Shown piece after piece: positions 1 to 10,563 of a stretch of DNA of 64,000 nucleotides. Where the stretch lies: assembly GCF_029784135.1 (NCBI RefSeq), contig NC_073746.1, positions 16,196,416 to 16,260,415 of the forward strand, in the 5' to 3' direction. Numbering within the stretch: the first letter of the stretch is position 1; each line of letters begins with the position of its first letter. This DNA comes from Toxorhynchites rutilus septentrionalis. Its lineage: Eukaryota > Arthropoda > Insecta > Diptera > Culicidae. Position numbers and translations under genes: made by a program. Below the pieces are notes generated by a model. It made no database searches. It saw only the letters and a list, made by a program, of their open reading frames with translations, and had not been told where the DNA came from.

Positions 1-430
1 CGAGACAACTATTTTTATGCAAGGTCTGCTCTTTTCCTGCGAATGTCGCATTCCCAGCGAAACGTGACTTTTCGTTTGTTTGTAATTCCTCCTGCCCTTG
101 AGTCATCATCGTCTCTGAGTCGGTTTGTCGCGCCGGTAGACGACGCGGGACACCAAAATCTTCAGTCGCGCTGAGAGTCGCATTGTCTGGCTGTCGCCCA
201 ACGAAGGCGAAGAATTATGCCTTCAAGGTTTCCGTAATTGTTGGAAAGACATATTTTTTGTATGGCGAATATCCACGAGGCGCAGATGATATCTTTCATC
301 GTGTGTATTAATCATTGATTCGACAGGCTTCGCGCCATGTTTCCCTTTTTGTTACGGGAGATCCGATGACCTGGGGAGAATTTTTATGAGGAATTCCGTG
401 GGCTCGTCAGATTGGTGTCACAGTGGGCAG
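1..430. other. Mixed-composition non-coding DNA, no gene recognised
   Basis: This stretch has balanced base composition, unlike the AT-rich repeat that follows. I see no open frame with recognisable protein similarity, no tRNA fold and no clear splice-bounded exon. It is probably host intronic or intergenic sequence. Confidence 0.4.
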
Positions 431-3400
431 GTGGCCACTTGAAAAATCAATTTAATTTTTTTTATCTCATTTTTATTTTTAATTTTCTGAATTTTTATTT
501 TCTTGTTTTAGATTTTGAATTCCTAAAATTTCGATTTTCTTATTTTGGAATCTTCGGAATTATAAATTTTCTAAGCTTTTAATTTTTTGGAGTTTAAATT
601 TTTCGAGTTTTCTGAATTTTAATTTTTATGAATGCTTAATTTTCTGAGTTTTCAATTTACTAAAATTTCGAATTTCTATATTTTTTAATTTGCTTAATTC
701 ACTGAAATTTAAATTTTTCGAACTGTCAGATTATTTGTATTTTTTTATTTTCATTTTAGATTTTCAAAACTTTTTCATTTTAGATTTTCAAAAAATTCAG
801 AACATTGAAGAAACTATAAATCTTTAAAAAAAATTATTTTTTGAATTCTCAATTTTCTAAAATTTGAAATTACCTGAATTTTTATTAAATGAACTTTAGA
901 TTTTCTGAATGTAGAAATGACTGAGATTTCTTTTTTCAAGAATTTGCATATTCTTTGTTTTTGATTTTCTGAACTTTTCTGGTTTTCAATTAGCTGAAAT
1001 TACACTATTTATCGAATATTTAACTCTCAGAATTTTCCATCTACTGAATTTAAAATTCTGAGTTTTCAAATGAACTAATATTTTCAGAATTTAGAATTTA
1101 GTTTTTAGTTTTTAGTTTTTGATTTTCCTTCAGAATTTTGCATTCTTCAGATTTTAATTTTTGGGAATGCTTTCAGTTTTGAGATTTTTAATTTGCTGAG
1201 ATTTCGAATTTCTAAACTTTTCAGTTTGCTAAATTTCCTGAGTTTTAAATTTTGAGTATTCTGATTTTTTTTAGCATTCTGAATTGATCTCTGAATTTTA
1301 ATTTTTTAAATACACCTTAAAAATTTTTGTTCGTTGAACTCCAAATTTCCTAATTTGAAATTTTCAAAATTCTCGATTTCTTTGATTTCTATTTAATAAA
1401 TTCTTGATTTTCTGAAGGTTTAATTTACTAAATTAACAATTTTGGGTATAGAAAATTTCAAATTTTCTGAAATCTATGTTTTCCAATTTTCGCTTTTCTA
1501 AATTTTTTAATTTTATAAGCTAAATTTTATATTTTCCATTTTTTTCAGAAATGAATGAATTTTCGATTTAAGAGTTTTCATGAATTTTTAATTTGAGACT
1601 TTTCGTTTTCTGAATTTGAATTCTGAACTTTTTGATTTCATTAAATTTTCTCAAATTTTAATTTTCAAAATTTTCAATCCTCGGAATAGTGAATTTTGTG
1701 AATTTAGAATTTTTTTTCTGAACTATCTTTTCTGAATTTTCGACACGATAATTATCGTTCGTACCACAACATAATTTTTTAATTTTATGATTTTACTTTT
1801 TTTTAGAAGCGGAATAAAAAAAATAAAGAGATTTAAAGTCGAAAATTTTAAAAGAGAGAAAAATCTTTAAACATAAGAAATTATAACATAGTAAAACATA
1901 ACTACGTTATAATTTGTGGTTTTTAAAGATTTTTATCTCTTTTAAAATATACGATTTTAAATCTCTTTACTTTTTTTTATTCAGCTAAAAAACTTTTTTC
2001 CAAGTTTCTCAATTTATCTTTGGAATTGCCTGAGATTTCCATTTTCCTAAATTTTTATATTCTTCGTTTTTGATTTTGTAGAAGTTCAGAAACTTTCTGA
2101 TTTTAAATTTGCTGAAATTAAATAATTTATCTAATTTTCAATTCTCAGAATTTTCCATCCACTGAATTTCTAATTATGAATTTTCGGAACTTCAAATTTT
2201 CAATTTTCTAAATTTTTGAAGATAAAAGTTATTTAGAATTTAATTTTCACCTATCTGTTTTTATTCTTAGGAATTTTCAATTCTTCGATTTTTAATTTTT
2301 GTGAATGCCTTCTATTTTAAAGTGTTGTTGAAATTGCACACTTCCAGTTTAGAAAAATTCCTGAGCAACAATTTTCAGTATTTTGAATTGATATCTGAAT
2401 TTTCTTCAAAGTTTGTTTATTGAACTCCGAATTTCCTAATTAAAAATTTTCAAAATTTTCAATTTTTGATTTTCTGAATGGTTAGTTTACTAAATTAACA
2501 ATGTTAGGTATTTAAAATTTAACTAGATGACATGGGTTCAAATTTTCTGAATTTTAATTTTTCTTTTGTCAATTTTTAAAATTATGAAGTTAAATTTTAA
2601 ATTTACCATAATTTTCTGATTTTTTCACATTTTTTTTGAGAAATGAATGAATTTTTGATTTTAGAGTTTTCATGAATTTTAAATTTTAGAGTTCTCATTT
2701 TCTAAATTTAATATTGTTTGTTTTATTTAAATTTTCTTAAATTTTAATTTTTACAATTTTCAATCTTCAGCGTATTGAATTTTGCGAATTTCGATTACTG
2801 TTCTGAATTTTCGATTCACCGATTTTTAAGTTTTCAAATCGTTATTTTCAGAATTTTGAATTTAGTTTTCAGTTTTCTGATTTTTTTTCCGAATTTTCCA
2901 TTTTAATTTTGTGATTGCCTTCAATTTCAAGATTTTCAATTTGTTGAAATATCGAATTTTAAGTTTTATGATATTCAATCTATAGTTTTTTTTTAATGGT
3001 CATTTAAAATTTTTGAATTTAATTATACTTTTGTATAAACGTTCTTCAAATTTATATTCATTGAAAATTCGGAGAATTGAAATTTCAATTGAAATTTAGT
3101 TTCAAAATTCTAGAATTGTATTTTCGGAATTTTCTCATTTTTATGTTTTATTTTGGATTCAAAAAATTTTTATTTAATTTTTTTATTTTTATTTTTTTTT
3201 TTAAATTTTATTGAATTGTGTTTTTTTCTTGTTTTTATTTTTATATGATCCATTGAAAATCAAAAAAAAATATTAATAAACATTTATTTTTCGAATTTTG
3301 TAGTTCAAATTTGTAGTTGTAAATTGTAATTTTTTAATCTTATTTTTCATGTCTGATTTCATTTTTGAAGTTTAATTTTTTTGTTTTTCATTCATTCATA

Positions 3401-3867
3401 CTTTGATTTTGTTTTTATTTAATTTAATTTAAATTAATTTATTTTTATGTTTTTAGAAGTTTTCAACATTTGTTCTCGAATCTCATTTTTTTTAAAATTT
3501 TGTATGTTTTTGCGTTTTATAGTTTTTTTTTTGATATATTAATTTATCTTGAATTTTGAATTTCGTTTTTTTTTGTTGATTGAATTCATTGAATTTTCTT
3601 ATAATTCAAAATTGAAATTCATTGAAATTTAATGATGACTGAAATAGGATTTTGCTTTTTTAGTTTTTCTTATATTTAATTTTTTTTCCGATTGTTCTTG
3701 ACTGTCTGGTTTTATTTTTGAAATTTATTTCTTTTCTCTATTTCATTCTGTTCTAAATTTTCAATTTTTTTTTATTTTCAGATTTAAATTTTTTTTGCAT
3801 TTTTTAATTTTGGTGTTTTTCCAAATTTTCTCTCAACATTAAGTTTAAGATTTTTTTATTCTGCTAA
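431..3867. repeat. Low-complexity AT-rich repeat (TTTTCTGAATTTT-like)
   Basis: About 3.4 kb made almost entirely of degenerate variants of a short motif resembling TTTTCTGAATTTTAATTTT, interrupted only by the foldback element at 1808-1986. No coding potential. A segment near 3046-3115 (cttcaaatttatattcattg...) is clearly related to 10703-10770 on the far side of the R4-type elements, so the same AT-rich repeat continues there and the retrotransposons appear to sit inside it. Confidence 0.7.
1808..1986. mobile_element. Foldback MITE-like element
   Basis: Two long arms are inverted copies of one another. The left arm starts agcggaataaaa and runs through aaagagatttaaag to aaaatctttaaa near 1871; the right arm reads the complement back from about 1921 to agct at 1986. 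A central spacer holds short imperfect inverted repeats around ataacatagt/actacgttat. Arms are roughly 70-80 bp with a few mismatches and indels. No target duplication is evident because the surroundings are low complexity. A non-autonomous DNA element is the best explanation; superfamily cannot be assigned. Confidence 0.6.
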
Positions 3868-4248
3868 TCTTTATATATAAAAGAAGGATTTTCCCACGTA
3901 CGTGTAAAATATCATCACGGGAGAACGGCTGATCAGATCTGCGTCATCCATATATTCTGTGAGTTTGTCTTCACCCAAATTAGAACAATAGAAAAAAAAT
4001 ATTTAAGATGATTAGAAAAAAAATGACTATGCATTTCTTTATATATAAAAGAAGGATATTTAAAATAAAAAGGGAAAAATCGGAAATAACGCATATGTAT
4101 GTTTCGCAGTGGAAATCATCATTCGGAACAATTTTACAGATCTGAACGATTTTATACAAACTTGAAATCTATTCGTTATTTTTTGCTAACCCAAAATATT
4201 CTGCAGAAATAAATTATATGGCAGAACACTGTTTGCCGGGTCAGCTAG
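3868..4248 (+). mobile_element. Non-autonomous Helitron-like element
   Basis: The segment begins TCTTTATATATAAAAG directly after an A and ends GCCGGGTCAGCTAG directly before a T, fitting the Helitron pattern of 5'-TC, 3'-CTRR and insertion between A and T without target duplication. Just before the end, ggca.aac and gtttgcc can pair into a small hairpin, as expected for a Helitron terminator. There is no coding capacity. A second copy of the 5' terminal sequence occurs inside the element at 4036. The assignment rests on termini only. Confidence 0.55.
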
Positions 4249-4310
4249 TTTTACATATTTCTTAAATTTTAAAAATAAATTTAAATTTGATGAACCAAAT
4301 TTAAGCATAC

Positions 4311-6496
4311 TTTTGGCAGACTTATCTCACTTCTTAACTAGGCGAACCTAGCCAGAATTTTCACCTGCCCCCGGGCTTCTGAATGCCAAAGGGGGACTAG
4401 GCTCTGCGGAATGCACGTATCTGCATGCTCGTGCTGTTTTAGTCCTGACCGAGGAATTGTCGGACAATCGCGCAGGTGCTAAGGATGACCGACTTTTGGA
4501 TGCCGGCCAATTCCTTCTCGATGTTCAACACCTTTAGCGCTTCCAGAAGTGTCTTCGGGATAATTCCAGTTCCAGAGAGAACGACTGGAACAATTCTTGG
4601 GACCTCCCTTAGCCCCCACAGTTCCTTGAGCTCCACGGCCAATGGTCGGTACTTGCAGATTTTGCGACCGTGGGTCTCCTCCAGATTCTGGTTCAGTGGA
4701 ATAGCGACATCGATGATGGTGACTTTGCGGTCGCTCTTGTCGTAAACCATTATATCTGGGCGGTTGTGGTGGATCGAGAGGTCGGTCAGAACAGTGCGAT
4801 CCCAGTACAGCTTGAAACGGTCATTTTCCAGGACAGGTGCAGGCAGGTACCGGTAGTTTGGTACGTTGTCTTCCAGTAGAGCACATTGGAGCGCCAGTTG
4901 TCGATGAACAATACGGGCCACGTTGTTGTGGCGCTCGGTGTAGGCTGCGTTGGCCAAAACGGGACAGCCTCCCATAATGTGCTCTATGTTTTCACCTGGT
5001 TGATGGCACATCCGGCAAATGTCATCAACGTCTTGATGCCAGACGTACCGCCTGCAGTTTCTCGTCGGCATTATCCTGTCCTGGATGGCTATCATGTCGG
5101 CTTCTACTACTGAAGAGAGTTCACCACGCGTTAGCCACAGATTAGATGCGGCCTTGTCGACGTGTGGCCGGTCCAGTTGATGGGGGTGGGCACCATGCAC
5201 TGCCTTCTGCTTCCAAGCTGCAATCTTCTCCTCCACTGTCTGCAGATTGCAGTTGAGTTGGTACTCCGCTTGCGCCAAGTGCAGAGCGCTGTATCCTCTG
5301 TCGGCGGCGCAGACAGCCCGGTATAGCGCGTTTTGGTTGGCGCGTTCTGCGAAGTACTCGCGCAGTTGTCGTACCTGGGCAACACACAGTGCAGAAATGT
5401 CGACGATTCCAAGTCCCCCTTCTTTGCGTGGTAGTGAAACTCTCTCCAGTGCCGATTGAGGATGGTGCATTCCGGCCTCTTTGAATGCTTTCCTCATCCT
5501 CCTCTCAAGGTCCTCTAGGTTAGTTTTGCTCCATTTGACTACACCAAAACTGAAGGTCAGCAGGGGAACCGCGAATGTGTTGATCGCGCGTACCTTGTTC
5601 CCCGCGTTGAGGAAAGTCCTCAGGACACAGTTCACTCGACTCAAGAACTTGTCTCGCAGCTCCGTCTTGATGTCGGAGTGGCGAATCCCGGTGAGCTGTC
5701 GGAATCCAAGATATTTATAGGATTCGCCACGAACCATGTCTCTTATAAACTCGCCGTCATAGACCTCGTAGCCTCCGGATTCGGTAAGTTGTCCTTTCAG
5801 CAGGTGGACACAGCGACACTTGTCGAGGCCGAACTCCATACAGATGTCCCTGCTTATGTCTTCGACAACCCGGATAGCTACACCTAGACGCTGACGTGAA
5901 TCAGCGTAGACCTTGAGATCGTCCATGTAAAAGGTATGGGTCACTTCTTCGTGGGCGCCGTCGCCATACCTTATTTTATAGCCATGACCGTTTCTATTGA
6001 GCGTCCTACTGAGGGGGTTCAGTGCCAGACAAAACCAAAGCGGGCTGAAAGAGTCGCCTTGGAATATCCCCCTCTTTATCTGCAGCGTTCTAGACTGCAA
6101 CACATTTTCCCCATCACTGAGGTGCAGAGACGTACTCCACTGCCTCATCGCATGCTGCAGGAACCTAACGACGACGGGATCAATTTTGTAGAGCTCCAAT
6201 ACCCGGACGAGAAACGAGTGAGGTATGGAGTCATAAGCCTTCCTGTAATCGATGTAGGCCATACTTAGGTTCCGCTGGTTATATACCGCCTGGCCGACTA
6301 TGGCTGCGTCGATGATGGCCTGGTCTTTGCAGCCATGCGTATTTTTCCTGCATCCTTTCTGCTCTTCTGCGATGATGTGATGCTGTTCGCAGTGAGCAGA
6401 AACTTTGACGGTAATTATGCTGCTCAGTATTTTGTACAGACTCGATAGGCACGTTATCGGTCTGTACTTTGATGGGTTCAATGTGTTGCTGTCTTT
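4311..6496 (-). mobile_element. 5'-truncated R4/Dong-clade LINE, tandem copy
   Basis: This is a second copy of the element that follows it, on the same strand, cut off at the 5' end inside the reverse transcriptase. On the - strand the element starts at AAAGACAGCAACAC (about 6496) and ends with a shared 3'UTR and GTCTGCC followed by four A at 4311. Its 5' end abuts the A-tail of the upstream full-length copy with no host DNA between them. I counted about a dozen base differences against the full copy over 2.1 kb, so the two are recent relatives. 5' truncation is typical of target-primed reverse transcription. Confidence 0.85.
4439..6481 (-). pseudogene. Truncated R4-type retrotransposon ORF (RT plus endonuclease)
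   Basis: The 680-residue open frame corresponds to residues 594 to the end of the full-length protein. It keeps the reverse-transcriptase palm (AYIDYRKAYDS, IFQGDSFSPLW and YMDD near residue 185), a Cys-His finger (CRMCHQPGENIEH then C), and the C-terminal restriction-like endonuclease (RPDIMV, a later D in IIDVAIP, then KY). It lacks the N-terminal DNA-binding part and the first RT motif. The frame is open with no stops, but without the 5' part it cannot make a complete protein, so I call it a truncated copy. Confidence 0.85.
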
Positions 6497-9400
6497 TTTT
6501 TTTTTGGCAGACTTATCTCACTTCTTAACTAGGCGAACCTAGCCAGAATTTTCACCTGCCCCCGGGCTTCTGAATGCCAAAGGGGGACTAGGCTCTGCGG
6601 AATGCACGTATCTGCATGCTCGTGCTGTTTTAGTCCTGACCGAGGAATTGTCGGACAATCGCGCAGGTGCTAAGGATGACCGACTTTTGGATGCCGGCCA
6701 ATTCCTTCTCCATATTCAACACCTTTAGCGCTTCCAGAAGTGTCTTCGGGACAATTCCAGTTCCAGAGAGAACGACTGGAACAATTCTTGGGACCTCCCT
6801 TAGCCCCCACAGTTCCTTGAGCTCCACGCCCAATGGTCGGTACTTGCAGATTTTGCGACCGTGGGTCTCCTCCAGATTCTGGTTCAGTGGAATAGCGACA
6901 TCGATGATGGTGACTTTGCGGTCGCTCTTGTCGTAAACCATTATATCTGGGCGGTTGTGGTGGATCGAGAGGTCGGTCAGAACAGTGCGATCCCAGTACA
7001 GCTTGAAACGGTCATTTTCCAGGACAGGTGCAGGCAGGTACCGGTAGTTTGGTACGTTGTCTTCCAGTAGAGCACATTGGAGCGCCAGTTGTCGATGAAC
7101 AATACGGGCCACGTTGTTGTGGCGCTCGGTGTAGGCTGCGTTGGCCAAAACGGGACAGCCTCCCATAATGTGCTCTATGTTTTCACCTGGTTGATGGCAC
7201 ATCCGGCAAATGTCATCAACGTCTTGATGCCAGACGTACCGCCTGCAGTTTCTCGTCGGCATTATCCTGTCCTGGATGGCTATCATGTCGGCTTCTACTA
7301 CTGAAGAGAGTTCACCACGCGTTAGCCACAGATTAGATGCGGCCTTGTCGACGTGTGGCCGGTCCAGTTGATGGGGGTGGGCACCATGCACTGCCTTCTG
7401 CTTCCAAGCTGCAATCTTCTCCTCCACTGTCTGCAGATTGCAGTTGAGTTGGTACTCCGCTTGCGCCAAGTGCAGAGCGCTGTATCCTCTGTCAGCGGCG
7501 CAGACAGCCCGGTATAGCGCGTTTTGGTTGGCGCGTTCTGCGAAGTACTCGCGCAGTTGTCGTACCTGGGCAACACACAGTGCAGAAATGTCGACGATTC
7601 CAAGTCCCCCTTCTTTGCGTGGTAGTGAAACTCTCTCCAGTGCCGATTGAGGATGGTGCATTCCGGCCTCTTTAAATGCTTTCCTCATCCTCCTCTCAAG
7701 GTCCTCTAGGTCAGTTTTGCTCCATTTGACTACACCAAAACTGAAGGTCAGCAGGGGAACCGCGAATGTGTTGATCGCGCGTACCTTGTTCCCCGCGTTG
7801 AGGAAAGTCCTCAGGACACAGTTCACTCGACTCAAAAACTTGTCTCGCAGCTCCGTCTTGATGTCGGAGTGGCGAATCCCGGTGAGCTGTCGGAATCCAA
7901 GATATTTATAGGATTCGCCACGAACCATGTCTCTTAAGAACTCGCCGTCATAGACCTCGTAGCCTCCGGATTCGGTAAGTTGTCCTTTCAGCAGGTGGAC
8001 ACAGCGACACTTGTCGAGGCCGAACTCCATACAGATGTCCCTGCTTATGTCTTCGACAACCCGGATAGCTACACCTAGACGCTGACGTGAATCAGCGTAG
8101 ACCTTGAGATCGTCCATGTAAAAGGTATGGGTCACTTCTTCGTGGGCGCCGTCGCCATACCTTATTTTATAGCCATGACCGTTTCTATTGAGCGTCCTAC
8201 TGAGGGGGTTCAGTGCCAGACAAAACCAAAGCGGGCTGAAAGAGTCGCCTTGGAATATCCCCCTCTTTATCTGCAGCGTTCTAGACTGCAACACATTTTC
8301 CCCATCACTGAGGTGCAGAGACGTACTCCACTGCCTCATCGCATGCTGCAGGAACCTAACGACGACGGGATCAATTTTGTAGAGCTCCAATACCCGGACG
8401 AGAAACGAGTGAGGTATGGAGTCATAAGCCTTCCTGTAATCGATGTAGGCCATACTTAGGTTCCGCTGGTTATATACCGCCTGGCCGACTATGGCTGCGT
8501 CGATGATGGCCTGGTCTTTGCAGCCATGCGTATTTTTCCTGCATCCTTTCTGCTCTTCTGCGATGATGTGATGCTGTTCGCAGTGAGCAGAAACTTTGGC
8601 GGTAATTATGCTGCTCAGTATTTTGTACAGACTCGATAGGCACGTTATCGGTCTGTACTTTGATGGGTTCAATGTGTTGCTGTCTTTCGGGAGGAGGAAG
8701 GTGGCGAATTGAGGAAGGTTGTGTGGGTCACGTAGCACCTTGTTGAAGCACTCAGCTATCTTTGGATGTGCGACGGTCAGCTTCTTGTGCCAAAAGTTCT
8801 GGACACCATCGGGGCCCGGTGCTGCCCAGTTCCTCAGGTACCGCGAGGCTTCGCGGACATCGTTCTCTCCGACGATGATAGCTGGCATCTCTCCAATTTC
8901 ACCACAACTCTCCTCCTCCCGTCTTAACCACATTTGCCCGTCGCGATGTTCTACTGGGGTCTCCCAAATACCAGCCCAGAAGTTCGTCACATCGCTAATA
9001 TCTGGCAAACCTTCGCGGTAGTCGGGCTTCTCGTCGCTAATGTGGTCGTAGAACGCTTTTTCGTTATCTCTGAACATCCGATTTTGTTCCTGGCGCTTTG
9101 CAGAGTCAGAGTAACGTTTCAGCCGTTTAGTTAGGACGCTCAATTGCTGTACCAGTGTGTCGAGTTTTTCCGTCAGCTGGTGAGCTCCCAGCTGGCGAAG
9201 TTCAGTAGGCCGCACGATCACAGCAACTTGGCGACATAATTTCGCCGATCTGCTGCCTCTTTTGTACGCCATCAGTCTTCCAATTGCGGCACGCTTGTTT
9301 AGGATCCGTTGCTCCAATCTCCTTCGCCATGGAGGCTCACGCCTTTCACGGAGATGTTGGAGCAGTCCGCCTCTTGGCCTAATACGGTATCCTAAACTTT

Positions 9401-10563
9401 TGGCGGTCGCCACAGCAGCACAGTAAACTTTCAGTTGCAGCTCCTCCATGTTCTCAGCATCAACCAAGTGCAGCGGAAGAACGTACTCGTTCATGAGCTT
9501 TACTGCACTTGTCAGCCTGCGGGAATGCTGCAACTTCGGGATCCTGGGGCGCGACAATGGGTCTGTGTCGCGGAACTGTGAGATCGCCTCGTCGTAGTGG
9601 AAGACCAGATCGCGTAGTAGTTGTTGATCTGGCTGTGGGTCTTCCGGCTCAGGGGGTTGTTGTACTGTGGCCTCCACTGGTGCTGATTCGCGTGCTCCAC
9701 TCGCGAATGAATTGCTCAGCCGTACTGAACTTCGTCTCGACACATCGCTTGCTCTGTTGTTCCTGGAGCTTATTTCTCTCTGCACCTGCTGCTTGATCTC
9801 GTCGATTTGCGTTTGGGAGAGCATGTTGTTGCGTACTATCGCTCTACGCCTCGCGTTCATCGCGTTCTGATCAAGCCTCCCGACGAACTCTGGATACGCT
9901 TCCTCGAACATTGTTAGTATTCGAGGGCGACCGCTCATGTCCGTCTCCAAAGCAGTGCAGATGTAATAGGCGCGGATCACGAATTCATTCATTTCGTGTG
10001 TCCACATGATCCGGCGCCTAGTGGTACCCACAAGTGTGGACGACTGTCGTCTGGCAGTCGCAACACGTCTCGTAGGCGCAGCGTTTCTTGGGTGATGTCG
10101 ATGGCTGCTGTTTCCGTGTGGCGGTAGCTCTTCGGGTTGAACCCGGCTGGTGGCCCGCTCTTGCACCTCGCCCTCCAGCCGCTGGCCGCTCGCTCTTACA
10201 CCCGTTCCAGGACCAGCTCCAGTTCGGGGACCCTCCTCGGGTGATCGCATTCTAATTAATCTTCGTGATCGTAGCTCCATTTTATTGGGTGTATCTCCTT
10301 TGCCCGGGAGACAGCGGGTTGGCAAGGCCTCCATGACCCGGGAGGCCTTCCCCGGGAGAGATATAGCGCTCTGACTCGCTCGCACCCCCTCACTTAGCCA
10401 CTTTCGACACCCGTTCTCGGAGCCAAGACCAGGTGTGTGTTTCCAGTTCACGCCCGATCTAAAAATGTCGTCATATGATCTTCGTGGAGGCGTGAGATAG
10501 GAACATTTGAGACCAACAGGCAGGCTCCTACCCTATGTTGATCCCCATTTGAGAACCATTTTT
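6497..10563 (-). mobile_element. Near full-length R4/Dong-clade LINE
   Basis: One element on the - strand with a single long ORF, a 3'UTR of about 120 nt (the same as in the neighbouring copy) ending in GTCTGCC plus roughly nine A, and a short GC-rich 5' region up to about 10563 where AT-rich repeat resumes. A single ORF with central RT and C-terminal restriction-like endonuclease is the R2/R4 architecture; the PD...D endonuclease and YMDD LK wording fit the R4 clade (Dong, R4). R4-clade elements are often site-specific, but neither a 28S rDNA target nor a clear target duplication is visible. The exact 5' end is uncertain. Confidence 0.8.
6630..10451 (-). CDS. R4-clade retrotransposon polyprotein (Myb-like, RT, RLE)
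   Basis: The open frame is 1,273 codons without a stop. The frame begins at a GTG at 10451; the first ATG lies at 10334-10332 (residue 40), a likelier start. Order of parts: basic, proline- and arginine-rich N-terminus; a Myb/SANT-like segment from about residue 147 (RRIMWTHEMNEFVIRAYY); a linker; reverse transcriptase with APGPDGVQNFW, SKYRPITCLSSLYK, AYIDYRKAYDS, IFQGDSFSPLW and YMDD at about 778-781; a Cys-His finger near residue 1,090; and a restriction-like endonuclease with RPD at about 1,167, D after 14 residues and a downstream KY. Function is nuclear: cut the target and copy the element RNA there. All catalytic motifs are present, so it may be active. Family placement is from motifs only. 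Confidence 0.85.
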   Translation of the reverse strand: MNWKHTPGLGSENGCRKWLSEGVRASQSAISLPGKASRVMEALPTRCLPGKGDTPNKMELRSRRLIRMRSPEEGPRTGAGPGTGVRASGQRLEGEVQERATSRVQPEELPPHGNSSHRHHPRNAAPTRRVATARRQSSTLVGTTRRRIMWTHEMNEFVIRAYYICTALETDMSGRPRILTMFEEAYPEFVGRLDQNAMNARRRAIVRNNMLSQTQIDEIKQQVQREISSRNNRASDVSRRSSVRLSNSFASGARESAPVEATVQQPPEPEDPQPDQQLLRDLVFHYDEAISQFRDTDPLSRPRIPKLQHSRRLTSAVKLMNEYVLPLHLVDAENMEELQLKVYCAAVATAKSLGYRIRPRGGLLQHLRERREPPWRRRLEQRILNKRAAIGRLMAYKRGSRSAKLCRQVAVIVRPTELRQLGAHQLTEKLDTLVQQLSVLTKRLKRYSDSAKRQEQNRMFRDNEKAFYDHISDEKPDYREGLPDISDVTNFWAGIWETPVEHRDGQMWLRREEESCGEIGEMPAIIVGENDVREASRYLRNWAAPGPDGVQNFWHKKLTVAHPKIAECFNKVLRDPHNLPQFATFLLPKDSNTLNPSKYRPITCLSSLYKILSSIITAKVSAHCEQHHIIAEEQKGCRKNTHGCKDQAIIDAAIVGQAVYNQRNLSMAYIDYRKAYDSIPHSFLVRVLELYKIDPVVVRFLQHAMRQWSTSLHLSDGENVLQSRTLQIKRGIFQGDSFSPLWFCLALNPLSRTLNRNGHGYKIRYGDGAHEEVTHTFYMDDLKVYADSRQRLGVAIRVVEDISRDICMEFGLDKCRCVHLLKGQLTESGGYEVYDGEFLRDMVRGESYKYLGFRQLTGIRHSDIKTELRDKFLSRVNCVLRTFLNAGNKVRAINTFAVPLLTFSFGVVKWSKTDLEDLERRMRKAFKEAGMHHPQSALERVSLPRKEGGLGIVDISALCVAQVRQLREYFAERANQNALYRAVCAADRGYSALHLAQAEYQLNCNLQTVEEKIAAWKQKAVHGAHPHQLDRPHVDKAASNLWLTRGELSSVVEADMIAIQDRIMPTRNCRRYVWHQDVDDICRMCHQPGENIEHIMGGCPVLANAAYTERHNNVARIVHRQLALQCALLEDNVPNYRYLPAPVLENDRFKLYWDRTVLTDLSIHHNRPDIMVYDKSDRKVTIIDVAIPLNQNLEETHGRKICKYRPLGVELKELWGLREVPRIVPVVLSGTGIVPKTLLEALKVLNMEKELAGIQKSVILSTCAIVRQFLGQD

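Noticed and set aside
430..3867. CRISPR-like or satellite array suggested by regular TTTTCTGAATTTT spacing
   Set aside because: Spacing and motif are irregular and there are no unique spacers; it is degenerate low-complexity sequence in a eukaryotic genome.
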